From assembly GCF_006385135.1 (NCBI RefSeq), contig NZ_CP041025.1, positions 62,001 through 126,000 on the forward strand: DNA of 64,000 nucleotides, in the 5' to 3' direction. This document shows, piece after piece, positions 18,287 through 26,624 of this stretch. The DNA comes from Paremcibacter congregatus. Its GTDB lineage: Bacteria > Pseudomonadota > Alphaproteobacteria > Sphingomonadales > Emcibacteraceae. Made by a program: the position numbers and the translations under genes. Each line of letters opens with the position of its first letter. The stretch's first letter is position 1. The notes under the pieces were generated by a model, which saw only the letters and a list, made by a program, of their open reading frames with translations, did no database searches and was not told the DNA's origin.

Positions 18287-19059
18287 GGTGTTTCCTTCAG
18301 GATATCGGCGGCCAGGCGGGCGATGTCGCGATCGCCGCTCATCAGACGTTGGCCGCTGTCGACGGGAATGATGGCGCCATTGAGGCTTTCGGTCTGGATC
18401 AGATACAGGGCCGTACGGGCGATATCTGTGACCTCGGTCGGTTTCTGACGGGGGTTCATTTTGCGGGAGAGAGCGAAATTCTCTTCTGACTGATCGCCGC
18501 TGAGCAGCATCAGGCCGGGGGCAATGCCATTGACCCGCAACCGGGGCGCCAAGGCCAGAGCCATGGCTTCGGTCGCGCCGGACAGGGCGTATTTGCTGAT
18601 GGTATAGCTGAAGAAGTCGGCGTTCATGGCGAAGATCTTGTTATCTATAACCGTGCAGATGGAGCCTTCCTCCCCGTCGGGAATCAGACGGTGCAGCCCA
18701 CGGGACAGCTGAAGAATGCTTCGGCAGTTGACATCCATATGGCGCTGGAAACTTTGTTCGGTGAAATTCAGAAGGCTATCGTCCTCGAACAGGGAAGCGT
18801 TATTGATGATATGTCGCAGGGGCGGGGTTTGTGCGCCGAGCGTGGTGATCATCGTTTCCACCGCATCATAATCGCCGAGATCGCAGATGACGATGTTGCC
18901 GCTGCCCCCCTGTGCGGTAATTTCCCGCAGGGTATCCTCGGCGTCATGTTTTGAGCGGTGGCAATGCAGGATGATGTGATACCCCTGCGCCGCCAGGAAT
19001 TGGGCAATCACTTTCCCCGTCCGTTTCGCCGCCCCGGTGACCAGCACGCTCTGATGCAT
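18283..19059 (-). CDS. SDR oxidoreductase, FolM/pteridine-reductase-like
   Basis: A 258-residue short-chain dehydrogenase. Instead of the common TGxxxGIG turn it has TGAAKRTGK (residues 8-16); TGxxxRxG is typical of pteridine reductase and FolM (dihydromonapterin reductase). The NNAS motif and the catalytic YTISK (near residue 151) are present. The four-base overlap with folB supports a role in pterin or folate metabolism, reducing a dihydropterin or dihydrofolate with NADPH. Function is inferred from this motif and context; direct assignment to FolM is not certain. Confidence 0.75.
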   Translation of the reverse strand: MHQSVLVTGAAKRTGKVIAQFLAAQGYHIILHCHRSKHDAEDTLREITAQGGSGNIVICDLGDYDAVETMITTLGAQTPPLRHIINNASLFEDDSLLNFTEQSFQRHMDVNCRSILQLSRGLHRLIPDGEEGSICTVIDNKIFAMNADFFSYTISKYALSGATEAMALALAPRLRVNGIAPGLMLLSGDQSEENFALSRKMNPRQKPTEVTDIARTALYLIQTESLNGAIIPVDSGQRLMSGDRDIARLAADILKETP

Positions 19060-19231
19060 AAAATAAATTCCCAGCCGTAAAAATGATTTTGATGTTTATA
19101 TCTAAACCATTTGAATGGGCGGGTAAAGCAGGGAGCCAGAGGAAAGTCAGGCAACACTTCCTCGAGGTCGAGCTGCAGCAAAGCAACATAAAGAGGAACG
19201 GGTCATTCTTACCGCGTTGCAGGCGGGTGCT

Positions 19232-19747
19232 TTAGGCCCGGCGGCGGCGTCCGAGGAGCAGTCCGGCGAGACCCAGGCCTATAAGGCCCAGCGTGGCGGG
19301 TTCCGCAACAGGCGCAGCAGCGATGACCTGACCGCGTATTTCTCCCCCCGGATGAGTGGCGGTGTGAATATTGATATAGAAGCGGTTGGCTTTGAATTCA
19401 TCCATGAGGAAAGCATTCAGCGTCGTGGCCCCGATAGAAGGCGAGGTCAGTCCACTGATGCCGCCGACGTTAATCACAACGCCGCCGTTAATGCCGGCCG
19501 GGGCATTGTGTATATGCATTGCCACTGCCGGTCCTGTGAGGTTGGCCCACATAATATTCCAGGTGAAATCTCCGGTGATGTCGTTCAATGTCCCTGTAGC
19601 GGAGCCGGTTGCCGGGCTGCCAGAACCAGGGACTTCTTGAAGGCCGTCCAGGGCGGCGGTCCAGGGAATAACCGTGGCATGTGCGCTATGGGACAGAAGC
19701 AACGCCAGAGCGCCGAGCAGGAAGGAAATAGGTTTTCTCATGATCAT
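19232..19747 (-). CDS. CHRD-domain protein with PEP-CTERM sorting signal
   Basis: A secreted protein of 171 residues. It has a signal peptide (FLLGALALLLSHSAHA), a CHRD domain (ALDGLQEVP, then MHIHNAPAGINGGVVINVG and IHTATHPGGEIRGQV) and a C-terminal PEP-CTERM tripartite signal (AEPATLGLIGLGLAGLLLG followed by RRRRA). PEP-CTERM proteins are processed by an exosortase and usually accompany exopolysaccharide loci; no exosortase is present here. I use the ATG at 19747 with AAGAAG upstream: the upstream in-frame ATG at 19822 lies over the promoter. The gene stands alone under an apparent sigma-54 promoter. Confidence 0.86.
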   Translation of the reverse strand: MIMRKPISFLLGALALLLSHSAHATVIPWTAALDGLQEVPGSGSPATGSATGTLNDITGDFTWNIMWANLTGPAVAMHIHNAPAGINGGVVINVGGISGLTSPSIGATTLNAFLMDEFKANRFYINIHTATHPGGEIRGQVIAAAPVAEPATLGLIGLGLAGLLLGRRRRA

Positions 19748-19805
19748 GACTTCTTTCTGGCGGGAATGCCTTTTATCTAATGGTGTAATAGATTCATTTG
19801 TCACA

Positions 19806-19821
19806 TGCATAAAGTGTGCCA
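19806..19821 (-). promoter_or_regulatory. Sigma-54 promoter of the CHRD/PEP-CTERM gene
   Basis: Minus strand reads TGGCACACTTTATGCA: -24 TGGCAC and -12 TGCA at the correct spacing. The predicted start near 19795 leaves a leader of about 48 bases before the ATG at 19747. Two near-identical dyads upstream look like enhancer sites for an activator. Confidence 0.75.
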
Positions 19822-19882
19822 CATTATTTCGTTACGTTTAATCAGTAACTTAGAATAATCGTGCAGGAAACAGGGCTGCAAA

Positions 19883-19901
19883 CTGTAAAGATTTTCGACA
19901 G
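19883..19901. promoter_or_regulatory. Upstream palindromic activator site 1
   Basis: Imperfect dyad with CTGT and ACAG ends, TGTAAAGATTTTCGACA core, centred about 97 bases upstream of the predicted sigma-54 start. It matches site 2 at 14 of 17 core positions. Confidence 0.55.
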
Positions 19902-20005
19902 TATTGAGCCGCTTACACTTCTGGAAAAGAGTATTGGTTAATGCAGAATTGAATATTTACTTCAGTTGCAATGGGTTGGGTGAAAGGCCAGGCAGAATAT
20001 AGAAG

Positions 20006-20022
20006 TGTAAAGAATTCTGACA
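20006..20022. promoter_or_regulatory. Upstream palindromic activator site 2
   Basis: TGTAAAGAATTCTGACA, an imperfect palindrome centred about 219 bases upstream of the predicted start, in the same orientation as site 1. The rest of the 447-base gap 19748-20194 has no gene that I can support; the promoter of the plus-strand gene at 20195 must also lie here. Confidence 0.55.
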
Positions 20023-20194
20023 GCCGGAAACCCCGCTGGCGCAAAAAACTCTGGTATCAGGCGTGAGGCACAGAGTGGCGGGAAATTATATGGTTTGTTA
20101 AGGCGCTCTGGAGTAGTCTTTAAAAAGAGGGGCTGTCTCCATGAGGTGCATCAGTTCTTTCTTTTTTCTGTTTCCGTAATGGTTGTTGAGAATA

Positions 20195-21145
20195 ATGTTC
20201 CAAACTTTTGTAAATGGCCCAATAAATATTATCCGATCCTGTGTACACTTCCGGCGAAAAGATTTGCGGGGCCAATGGTATTTATGGCTTGCCGTCCGGC
20301 GTTGGGGGCTTCTTTTGCTGATGGGAGGCGCGATGCCATGGGCGGCTCAGGCGGGAGAACCGCGGGTGATCATCTATCCGTTGGCGGAACTGAACACCCA
20401 GGCGCAGGCTTTCTACCCGGTGCGTCTGCTGGAAGAGGCTTTGGCGAGGTCGGGGGCACACTATCGGGCGCGCGCCTCTGGGGTGAGTATGCTACAAGGG
20501 CGGGCCTTGCGCCAACTGGAGGAGGCGCAGGGTATCGATGTGATGTGGTCGATGACCTCCGTCGCCCGGGAGGCCAAGTTATTGCCGATCCGCATCCCGA
20601 TTTATAAAGGCCTGATCAGCTGGCGGTTGTTTCTTATTCATGAGAGCCAGGCGGTGCGCTTTAACCAGATCAAAGACCTGGCGTCTCTCAAGCAGCGCGT
20701 GGCGGGGCAGGTTCACGATTGGCCCGACAAACAGATCCTGCAGGCCAATGGGTTTTCGGTTTATGGCAGTTCGACCTATGGCTCTCTGTTTCGCATGCTG
20801 GCACAAAAGCGCATCGATTATTTCCCCCGTTCCCTGATTGAGATCTGGGACGAGGCGGCGCAGCATCAAGCGGCGGGGCTTATGGTCGAGCCATCGTTTC
20901 TGATCCGCTATCCCAGCGCGTCTTACTTTTTTGTGCGGCGGGGCGATCATGCGCTGGCGGAAGCGCTCTCCCAGGGGCTTGAAATGATGATCCAGGACGG
21001 GTCCTTTGACCGACTTTTCATGGAATTTCACGGCAATCTGATCAAGAAAGCGGCCATAGAGGATCTGGTGATTTTCGACCTGGACAACCCAACCCTGCCA
21101 CCAAAAACGCCCCTGAACCGTAAAGAGCTCTGGTTCCGGGAGTGA
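20195..21145 (+). CDS. Periplasmic solute-binding-like protein (family 3 fold)
   Basis: A 316-residue exported protein resembling the extracellular solute-binding protein family 3 fold. A signal-like segment (WGLLLLMGGAMPWAAQAG) is preceded by an unusually long basic N-terminus; the start could be the ATG at 20195 or a TTG at 20183 or later, with no strong ribosome-binding site. Mature-region features include RLLEEALARSG, an AQKRIDYFPRSLIEIWDEA segment and a C-terminal QDGSFDRLFMEFHGNLIKKA typical of the family. No transporter permease is nearby, so it is probably a stand-alone sensor or enzyme-like member. Function unknown. Confidence 0.72.
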   Translation: MFQTFVNGPINIIRSCVHFRRKDLRGQWYLWLAVRRWGLLLLMGGAMPWAAQAGEPRVIIYPLAELNTQAQAFYPVRLLEEALARSGAHYRARASGVSMLQGRALRQLEEAQGIDVMWSMTSVAREAKLLPIRIPIYKGLISWRLFLIHESQAVRFNQIKDLASLKQRVAGQVHDWPDKQILQANGFSVYGSSTYGSLFRMLAQKRIDYFPRSLIEIWDEAAQHQAAGLMVEPSFLIRYPSASYFFVRRGDHALAEALSQGLEMMIQDGSFDRLFMEFHGNLIKKAAIEDLVIFDLDNPTLPPKTPLNRKELWFRE

Positions 21146-21159
21146 GCGGCAAATCTACA

Positions 21160-21696
21160 CTAGAGATCGTTAATCGTCATGTCCGGGCGTTGCCACCAGG
21201 GTGTCTCAGGACCATCATAATGGGCGGCGGAGATGACGTCTTTCGCATCACCGCTGAAGCTGACGGTATTGGTCGGCGTCTCTTCGATTTCGACCTTGCG
21301 GCAGCGCACGGCGAGACCCTGATCGGCCATCAGCGCGTTGATTTTTGACATGAAAAGCGCCGCCAGAACCTCTGTCGTGGGATCGCCGGGCGTGATCATA
21401 AGGTGGGCCAGATTTTCCGACTCCCGGGTTTTGAAATAGTCGAGCATCGGATCCTGAGACGAGAGCTGCAGGCTGTGATCCACATGATCGTCGATCCATT
21501 GGTGCCAGACTTGTTTCAATACCGCGAAGGGGGCCATCATATTGACGCCGCCGTCGAGGGTGTCATTGCCGATGGAGACCAGATAAACCTTGACGAATTC
21601 GTTATGGCCATGGGGAACGAAACACCGGCTGTTCCTGATGTTGAACAAACGATGGGCCATGCAGTATCGACGGGTAAAACAAATTTCAAAGCTCAT
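21160..21696 (-). CDS. 6-carboxytetrahydropterin synthase / PTPS family protein (QueD-like)
   Basis: A 178-residue member of the pyruvoyl-tetrahydropterin synthase family, longer than the 120-residue QueD. Zinc ligands His15, His29 and His31 (in AHRLF and PHGHNEF) and the catalytic-type Cys25 are visible. VEIEETPTNTVSFSG near the C-terminus provides the pterin-anchoring Glu. The family makes the queuosine precursor carboxytetrahydropterin or related pterins from dihydroneopterin triphosphate. The large insertion between the histidine motif and the C-terminal motif and the absence of other que genes leave the product open. Confidence 0.82.
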   Translation of the reverse strand: MSFEICFTRRYCMAHRLFNIRNSRCFVPHGHNEFVKVYLVSIGNDTLDGGVNMMAPFAVLKQVWHQWIDDHVDHSLQLSSQDPMLDYFKTRESENLAHLMITPGDPTTEVLAALFMSKINALMADQGLAVRCRKVEIEETPTNTVSFSGDAKDVISAAHYDGPETPWWQRPDMTINDL

Positions 21697-21791
21697 AATC
21701 CGCTTGATACCCGAGCGCTGCCCCTGAGTCCAGAATATTTATTTATCCTGTAAAGCAACCAGGCCGTCAGAATGATCGGGTCTTCTGGTCC

Positions 21792-22481
21792 TTAACGCCC
21801 CAGCCGGTAACCCCCGGCTTCGGTGACCAGAATGCTCGCGGCGGAAGGATTGGGTTCGATCTTCTGACGCAGGCGGTAAATATGGGTTTCCAGCGTATGG
21901 GTGGTCACCCCGGCGTTATATCCCCAAACCTCATCCAGCAAGATATCGCGACTAACCGGATTACCGTCGGACCGCTTGAGGAATTTCAAAATCGCGGTTT
22001 CCTTTTCCGTCAGGCGGATCACGTCACCGCTTTCCCGGTGGGTGAGTTGTTTTTCGCCCGGTTTGAAATCGTAGGGGCCGATGACAAAAGAGGCGTCCTC
22101 GCTCATGGCGTGCTGGCGTAACTGGGCCCGGATCCGGGCCAGCAGGATGCCGAATTTGAACGGTTTGGTGACATAATCATTGGCCCCGGCGTCAAGGCCG
22201 AGGATGGTGTCGCTGTCGCTGTCATTGCCGGTCAGCATGATGATCGGGGTTTTGATGCCGGCTTTGCGCATCATGCGGCAAACCTCGCGGCCATCCAGAT
22301 CGGGCAGCCCCACATCCAGTAGAATCAAATTATATTTGCCTTCTTTCGCGGCTTTCAGGCCATCCATGCCGCAACTGGCTTCCTGGGTTGAGAACTCTTC
22401 ATGGAAGGCGAGTTGTTCCGCCAAAGTCCCGCGCAGAAGCGCGTCATCGTCAATCAGTAAAAGTTTATAGCTTTGATCCAT
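21792..22481 (-). CDS. OmpR/PhoB-family response regulator
   Basis: A 229-residue regulator: receiver domain (residues 1-120) with acidic pair DDD11-13, phosphoacceptor Asp56 in LLDVGLPDLDG and Lys in VTKPFK; then a winged-helix DNA-binding domain (LTEKETAILKFLKRSDG, THTLETHIYRLRQKIEP). It is an orphan with no kinase adjacent and lies 98 bases from the divergent ribA. The regulated genes are unknown. Confidence 0.92.
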   Translation of the reverse strand: MDQSYKLLLIDDDALLRGTLAEQLAFHEEFSTQEASCGMDGLKAAKEGKYNLILLDVGLPDLDGREVCRMMRKAGIKTPIIMLTGNDSDSDTILGLDAGANDYVTKPFKFGILLARIRAQLRQHAMSEDASFVIGPYDFKPGEKQLTHRESGDVIRLTEKETAILKFLKRSDGNPVSRDILLDEVWGYNAGVTTHTLETHIYRLRQKIEPNPSAASILVTEAGGYRLGR

Positions 22482-22579
22482 GATTAATCCTGTTTTTTTT
22501 GACCTTAGCGCACTATATATATCATATTAGCACTTAAAGGATGAGAGTTAAGTGTTTTGATCAATGAGTATCCTGTTAT

Positions 22580-23752
22580 ATGGACCCTAATATGGCGATC
22601 AGCCCAAAGACTGCAACAGATAGGGGAGGAAAAACCCTGTTTGATCACACAATTGTGACCGTGGAACGGGCGGCAAGCGAATTGCGGCGCGGGCGACCGG
22701 TGTTGGCGTGGGATCAGCAGCGGGCGGTTGTGGTGCAATCGGCGGAATTGCTTCAGGAGGACTGGATAGACGGTTTGCGGAGTCTTGCTGATGGCGAGCC
22801 TGTGGTCGGACTGACTTATAATCGGGCCAATATCCTGCATGTTCTGCCCCGCAGTGGCGATGTGGCGCTGGTCCTGTTGCCGGAGATTATGGCGGGGGAC
22901 AGTCAGGCCCGGGTGATACAATCCATGGCCGATCCCGATGATGACCTGATGCGGCCCCTGCTTGGCCCCTTTCATGTGGCGCCCACGGGGGCGGAACCGA
23001 TGCATGAAGCGGGACTGAAACTGTGTAAACTGGCACGTTTGTTGCCAGCCGCATTGTTTTCGGCGTCATTTGACGTCCCGGACGCGCCCGGATGGGCGGC
23101 GGCGCGCGGTCTGTTGTCGGTGGCGGCCAAGGATATCATGTCCTATGATCAGAGCGACGCGGCGGCCTTGCGGCAGATTACGGCGGCCAAGGTGCCGCTG
23201 GCGGGGGCGGAACAGACCACCATGGTGGCCTTTCGTCCTGACGACGGCGGCACGGAACATTTTGCGTTGCTGATCGGCGACCCCAACCGGCATGATCCGG
23301 TATTGACCCGCATTCATTCGGAATGTTTCACGGGCGATCTTCTGGGATCCCTGAAATGCGACTGCGGTGAACAGTTGAACGGGGCGATTCGTCATATGCA
23401 GGACCAGGGCGGCGGGGTGTTGCTTTATCTGGCGCAGGAAGGCCGCGGGATCGGTCTGATCAATAAACTGCGGGCCTACCAGCTGCAGGACCAGGGGTTT
23501 GATACGGTCGACGCCAACGAACGGCTCGGGTTTCAGTCGGATGAACGTATTTTTGGCCCGGCGGCGCAGATGCTGAAGATCATGGGCTTTGACAAAGTGC
23601 GGCTTCTCACTAATAATCCCCTAAAAGTAGAAGGCTTGGAAGCCTGCGGCGTGACGGTCACCGAACGGGTGAAGCATGCCTTTCCATCCAATGCCCATAA
23701 TGACCATTATTTAAAGACCAAGAAAAAACGATCCGGCCATCTCTTGCCGTAA
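22580..23752 (+). CDS. ribA: GTP cyclohydrolase II
   Basis: RibA opens GTP to diaminohydroxyribosylaminopyrimidine phosphate, the first step of riboflavin synthesis. In 390 residues the C-terminal half carries the zinc cysteines in HSECFTGDLLGSLKCDCGE (about residues 247-265), the EGRGIGL catalytic loop and the LLTNNPLKVEGL GTP site. The N-terminal 180 residues occupy the place of RibB in RibBA but lack the RibB acidic metal motif, so this is a RibA with a degenerate or unrelated N-terminal domain, as in other alphaproteobacteria. It is transcribed divergently from the response regulator. Confidence 0.92.
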   Translation: MDPNMAISPKTATDRGGKTLFDHTIVTVERAASELRRGRPVLAWDQQRAVVVQSAELLQEDWIDGLRSLADGEPVVGLTYNRANILHVLPRSGDVALVLLPEIMAGDSQARVIQSMADPDDDLMRPLLGPFHVAPTGAEPMHEAGLKLCKLARLLPAALFSASFDVPDAPGWAAARGLLSVAAKDIMSYDQSDAAALRQITAAKVPLAGAEQTTMVAFRPDDGGTEHFALLIGDPNRHDPVLTRIHSECFTGDLLGSLKCDCGEQLNGAIRHMQDQGGGVLLYLAQEGRGIGLINKLRAYQLQDQGFDTVDANERLGFQSDERIFGPAAQMLKIMGFDKVRLLTNNPLKVEGLEACGVTVTERVKHAFPSNAHNDHYLKTKKKRSGHLLP

Positions 23753-23792
23753 CTATTTATTTTGTAACACTTTTAACTGTATTGAATTTCAC

Positions 23793-25016
23793 ATGAGACC
23801 TGATTTATCCCCCCGGGTACTGGCGTTCTTTCTCGCGGCCCTTGTTGCCCTGACGCCGTTTTCCATCGACACCTATCTGCCGGGCATGCCGGCGATGGCG
23901 GCTTATTTTTCGACAACCAATGGCATGGTGGAAATAACGGTCGGGACTTTCTTCTTTGGCTATGCCATGGGGCAGTTGGTTGGCGGGCCGTTGTCGGATC
24001 ACTTCGGGCGTCGCCGGGTCGGGGGCCCGGGGGTCATGATCTTCTTTCTGGCGACCGTTCTGATTATTTTCGCCCCGAATATTGAAACCGTGATCGCCGC
24101 GCGCTTCCTGCAGGCCTTCGGCGGCGGTTTTATTACCGTGATTGCACCATCCGTGGTGCGGGATCGTTTTACCGGCAAGGAAGCGGCGCGAATGTACGCC
24201 CTGATCGGGGTGGTGATGATGTTGGCGCCTCTGGTGGCGCCGGCGGTGGGGGCTTTGTTGCTGAAACTGTCTGACTGGCGGATGATTTTTGCCTTCCTCG
24301 GCGCCTATGCCCTGTTTAGCGGCGCGATTATATTTTTTGCCCTGCCGGAACGCAAAAGCGCCCTGTCCGATAAATTGCGTCTCGACAAGGTTTGGGCCAG
24401 CTATAAAAGCGTTCTGACGCACCGTAAGGCGGTGGGTTATATGGTGACCCAGACCTTCAGTTCCGGGGTAATGTTTATTTTTCTCACCGGGTCTTCTTTT
24501 GCCTATATCACCTATCTCGGGGCGTCGCCGGATCTGTTTTCGATTCTGTTCGGGGCCAATATTCTGACCATGATGTTTTTTAACCGGCTGAATCCGATTC
24601 TGCTGAAAACCTTTACACCCCATCAATTGATCGGGGCGGGTGTGACGATTCAGCTTGTGGCCAATCTTTTGCTGTGGACGGGGCAGATGTTTGAGGTGCC
24701 TTTCATTGACCCGAAAAGTTTCTATCTTGTGGTGCCGATGGTTATGCTGGCGGTCGGGGTGTCGGGCATCACCATGCCCAACAGCATGGCCTGCTTCCTT
24801 GAAGATTTCGAGGAGAACAGCGGTTCGGCGACAGCGATACTGGGCACCAGTCAGTTTGTTATCGGGGCGTTGCTCGGGGCGACATTGGGGCTGTTGCACA
24901 GTGAAAGTGTTCAGCCGATGGCGACGATGATGCTGATATCGAGTTTGATTGCGGTGACAAGTTACCGGCTGTTGGCATCACGCAAGGCCCCCGCCGCCGC
25001 GGACGGGAAAGCGTAA
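23793..25016 (+). CDS. MFS multidrug exporter, Bcr/CflA family
   Basis: A 407-residue major facilitator transporter with twelve predicted helices. The first helix contains the family sequence PFSIDTYLPGMPAMA, and the loop between helices 2 and 3 carries motif A (GGPLSDHFGRRRVGG). These features fit the Bcr/CflA drug-proton antiporter group at the inner membrane. The substrate is unknown. Its last 39 bases overlap the 3' end of the convergent histidine kinase gene. Confidence 0.9.
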   Translation: MRPDLSPRVLAFFLAALVALTPFSIDTYLPGMPAMAAYFSTTNGMVEITVGTFFFGYAMGQLVGGPLSDHFGRRRVGGPGVMIFFLATVLIIFAPNIETVIAARFLQAFGGGFITVIAPSVVRDRFTGKEAARMYALIGVVMMLAPLVAPAVGALLLKLSDWRMIFAFLGAYALFSGAIIFFALPERKSALSDKLRLDKVWASYKSVLTHRKAVGYMVTQTFSSGVMFIFLTGSSFAYITYLGASPDLFSILFGANILTMMFFNRLNPILLKTFTPHQLIGAGVTIQLVANLLLWTGQMFEVPFIDPKSFYLVVPMVMLAVGVSGITMPNSMACFLEDFEENSGSATAILGTSQFVIGALLGATLGLLHSESVQPMATMMLISSLIAVTSYRLLASRKAPAAADGKA

Positions 25017-26621
25017 CGTCACCCGCAATCCGGACTCGCGGTTGCTCAGGTTGATTTCTCCCTGATGGGCATCAATGATGGCCTTGACCAGGCTGAGACC
25101 CAAACCGTTACCTTCTGTGGTGCGGCTGCTGTCGAGGCGGGCAAAGCGGGTCAGCATTTTCTGCTGCGCGGCCTCGGGGATGCCCGGCCCGCTGTCTTCA
25201 ATGTAGATTTCAAGACAGTGATTCTTGCGTTCGGCGGACAGGATGATTTTACCGCCGTCCGGGGTATATTTCACCGCATTGTCAATCAGGTTGGCGAAAA
25301 CCTGAAACAATAGATTACGGTCGCCATAGATCAGGTAGTTATCCTGATGATGTTGCAGGGTCTGGTGCTTTTTCTGCGCCAGAGGCAGATAGAGATCACA
25401 GATATCCTGCAACATGCCGTGCAGTTCTATGTTTTCCCGATCCAGGGGCACCGCGCCGGATTCCAGGTTGCTGATTCTCAGGATGGCGTTAAAAGAATCG
25501 AGGATGCGATCCATTTGCTGCAGGGCCTGTTCCTTGTCGCCGGGGGTGGGGCCCAGTTTTTCCAGGCGATGGCGCAGCAGGGTCAGGGGGGTGCGCAGAT
25601 CGTGGGCAATGTTGTTGCTCAGGTGACGCATGTCGTCGAGTTTTTGTTCTATCCCCCCGAGCATCTGGTTGAGGTTATGGCTCAGCTGGTCGAATTCGCT
25701 GCGGCCCCGGCCCTCGGGAATTCGGCGACTCAGGTCGTTATGTAGCAGGATATCGGCGGCCGTTTGGTTGATGCCGGTCAGGCGGTGGTGGATCTTCCAG
25801 CCAATGATCATGGTGGTGATGAATCCGGCGACGATCAGCAGACAGAGTCCGATCAAAAGCCTGTTCAGGAAAATGCCCGGATTTTCCATGGCGCGGGTGT
25901 CGAAGGCGGCAATAAGAATAAGACCGGGATCAAGAGACAGGCTTTCAATCAGCTGAAAATTTTCCTGAAGAAGATTATCGTGCTGAATGAAATCAAACAT
26001 CATCTCGGGGTCGTCTTCTCCTTCTGTGTGCCATTCCCATTGACGTTCGCTTTCGATATCGGGAAGGGTGAGGAGGGGATATTCAATATGACGGTTCTTT
26101 TTTTCGCGGGTTTCAGGCCATTTTTTTAGGCTTTTTTCCAGACTCTTTTCGCGCAGAATATGAACTTCCCTTTCCCGCAAGTCTTCCCGGAACGGCCGTA
26201 CTTTTTGTATCACAGAATAATCCGGGTCCAGATCTTCGGGGGGCGGAACGGCTTCTGTCGGCATGGGAGGCACCGGCGAAAGGGGTCCTGGACTGATGAC
26301 CACCCGTTCCGGGGCGAACAGATTCATATTGCCGGAGATCAATTTCCCCCGGTCGATCAGCGCATAACGGAACCCCTGATCCTGACTGTTCTGATGTTCT
26401 TCCAGCCGGTCGATCAGGGCGGAGAGGCCGTCTTCCTTGAACAGGGATTTGAAGGCGCCGATTTCCCGGTTGACCAACGGTTTGGCAAAGCTGTTGATTT
26501 GCAAATGAGCAATATTGTCCCGGAAATACAGCAAGGCGCCCAGCGCCAGAATGACCGCAAGACCATAGAGCAGAACCAAACGTCCGATATAACTGGTGAG
26601 CAAAAAATATCCCTGTTTCAT
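24978..26621 (-). CDS. Membrane sensor histidine kinase
   Basis: A 547-residue inner-membrane kinase. It has a helix at about residues 11-30, a periplasmic sensor of roughly 220 residues rich in Pro, Glu and charged residues, a second helix (LLIGLCLLIVAGFITTMIIG), HAMP, then the phosphoacceptor His in NNIAHDLRTPLTLLRH near residue 343, N-box LIDNAVKYTPDGG, and DSGPGIPEA and GNGLGLSLVKA in the ATPase domain. It is the third gene of a PepSY-regulator-kinase operon. The signal may be metal or envelope stress, inferred only from PepSY proteins linked to other two-component systems. Confidence 0.93.
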   Translation of the reverse strand: MKQGYFLLTSYIGRLVLLYGLAVILALGALLYFRDNIAHLQINSFAKPLVNREIGAFKSLFKEDGLSALIDRLEEHQNSQDQGFRYALIDRGKLISGNMNLFAPERVVISPGPLSPVPPMPTEAVPPPEDLDPDYSVIQKVRPFREDLREREVHILREKSLEKSLKKWPETREKKNRHIEYPLLTLPDIESERQWEWHTEGEDDPEMMFDFIQHDNLLQENFQLIESLSLDPGLILIAAFDTRAMENPGIFLNRLLIGLCLLIVAGFITTMIIGWKIHHRLTGINQTAADILLHNDLSRRIPEGRGRSEFDQLSHNLNQMLGGIEQKLDDMRHLSNNIAHDLRTPLTLLRHRLEKLGPTPGDKEQALQQMDRILDSFNAILRISNLESGAVPLDRENIELHGMLQDICDLYLPLAQKKHQTLQHHQDNYLIYGDRNLLFQVFANLIDNAVKYTPDGGKIILSAERKNHCLEIYIEDSGPGIPEAAQQKMLTRFARLDSSRTTEGNGLGLSLVKAIIDAHQGEINLSNRESGLRVTLRFPVRGGGGLA

Positions 26622-26624
26622 AAT

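Noticed and set aside
20095-20607. A frame starting before the solute-binding-like gene in another phase
   Set aside because: It reads through the signal-peptide region in the wrong phase; the frame from 20195 has the family features.
23805-24899. A 364-codon open frame on the minus strand opposite the Bcr/CflA exporter
   Set aside because: Composition biased to His, Arg, Gln and Pro and no domain; the plus strand is a typical 12-helix transporter.
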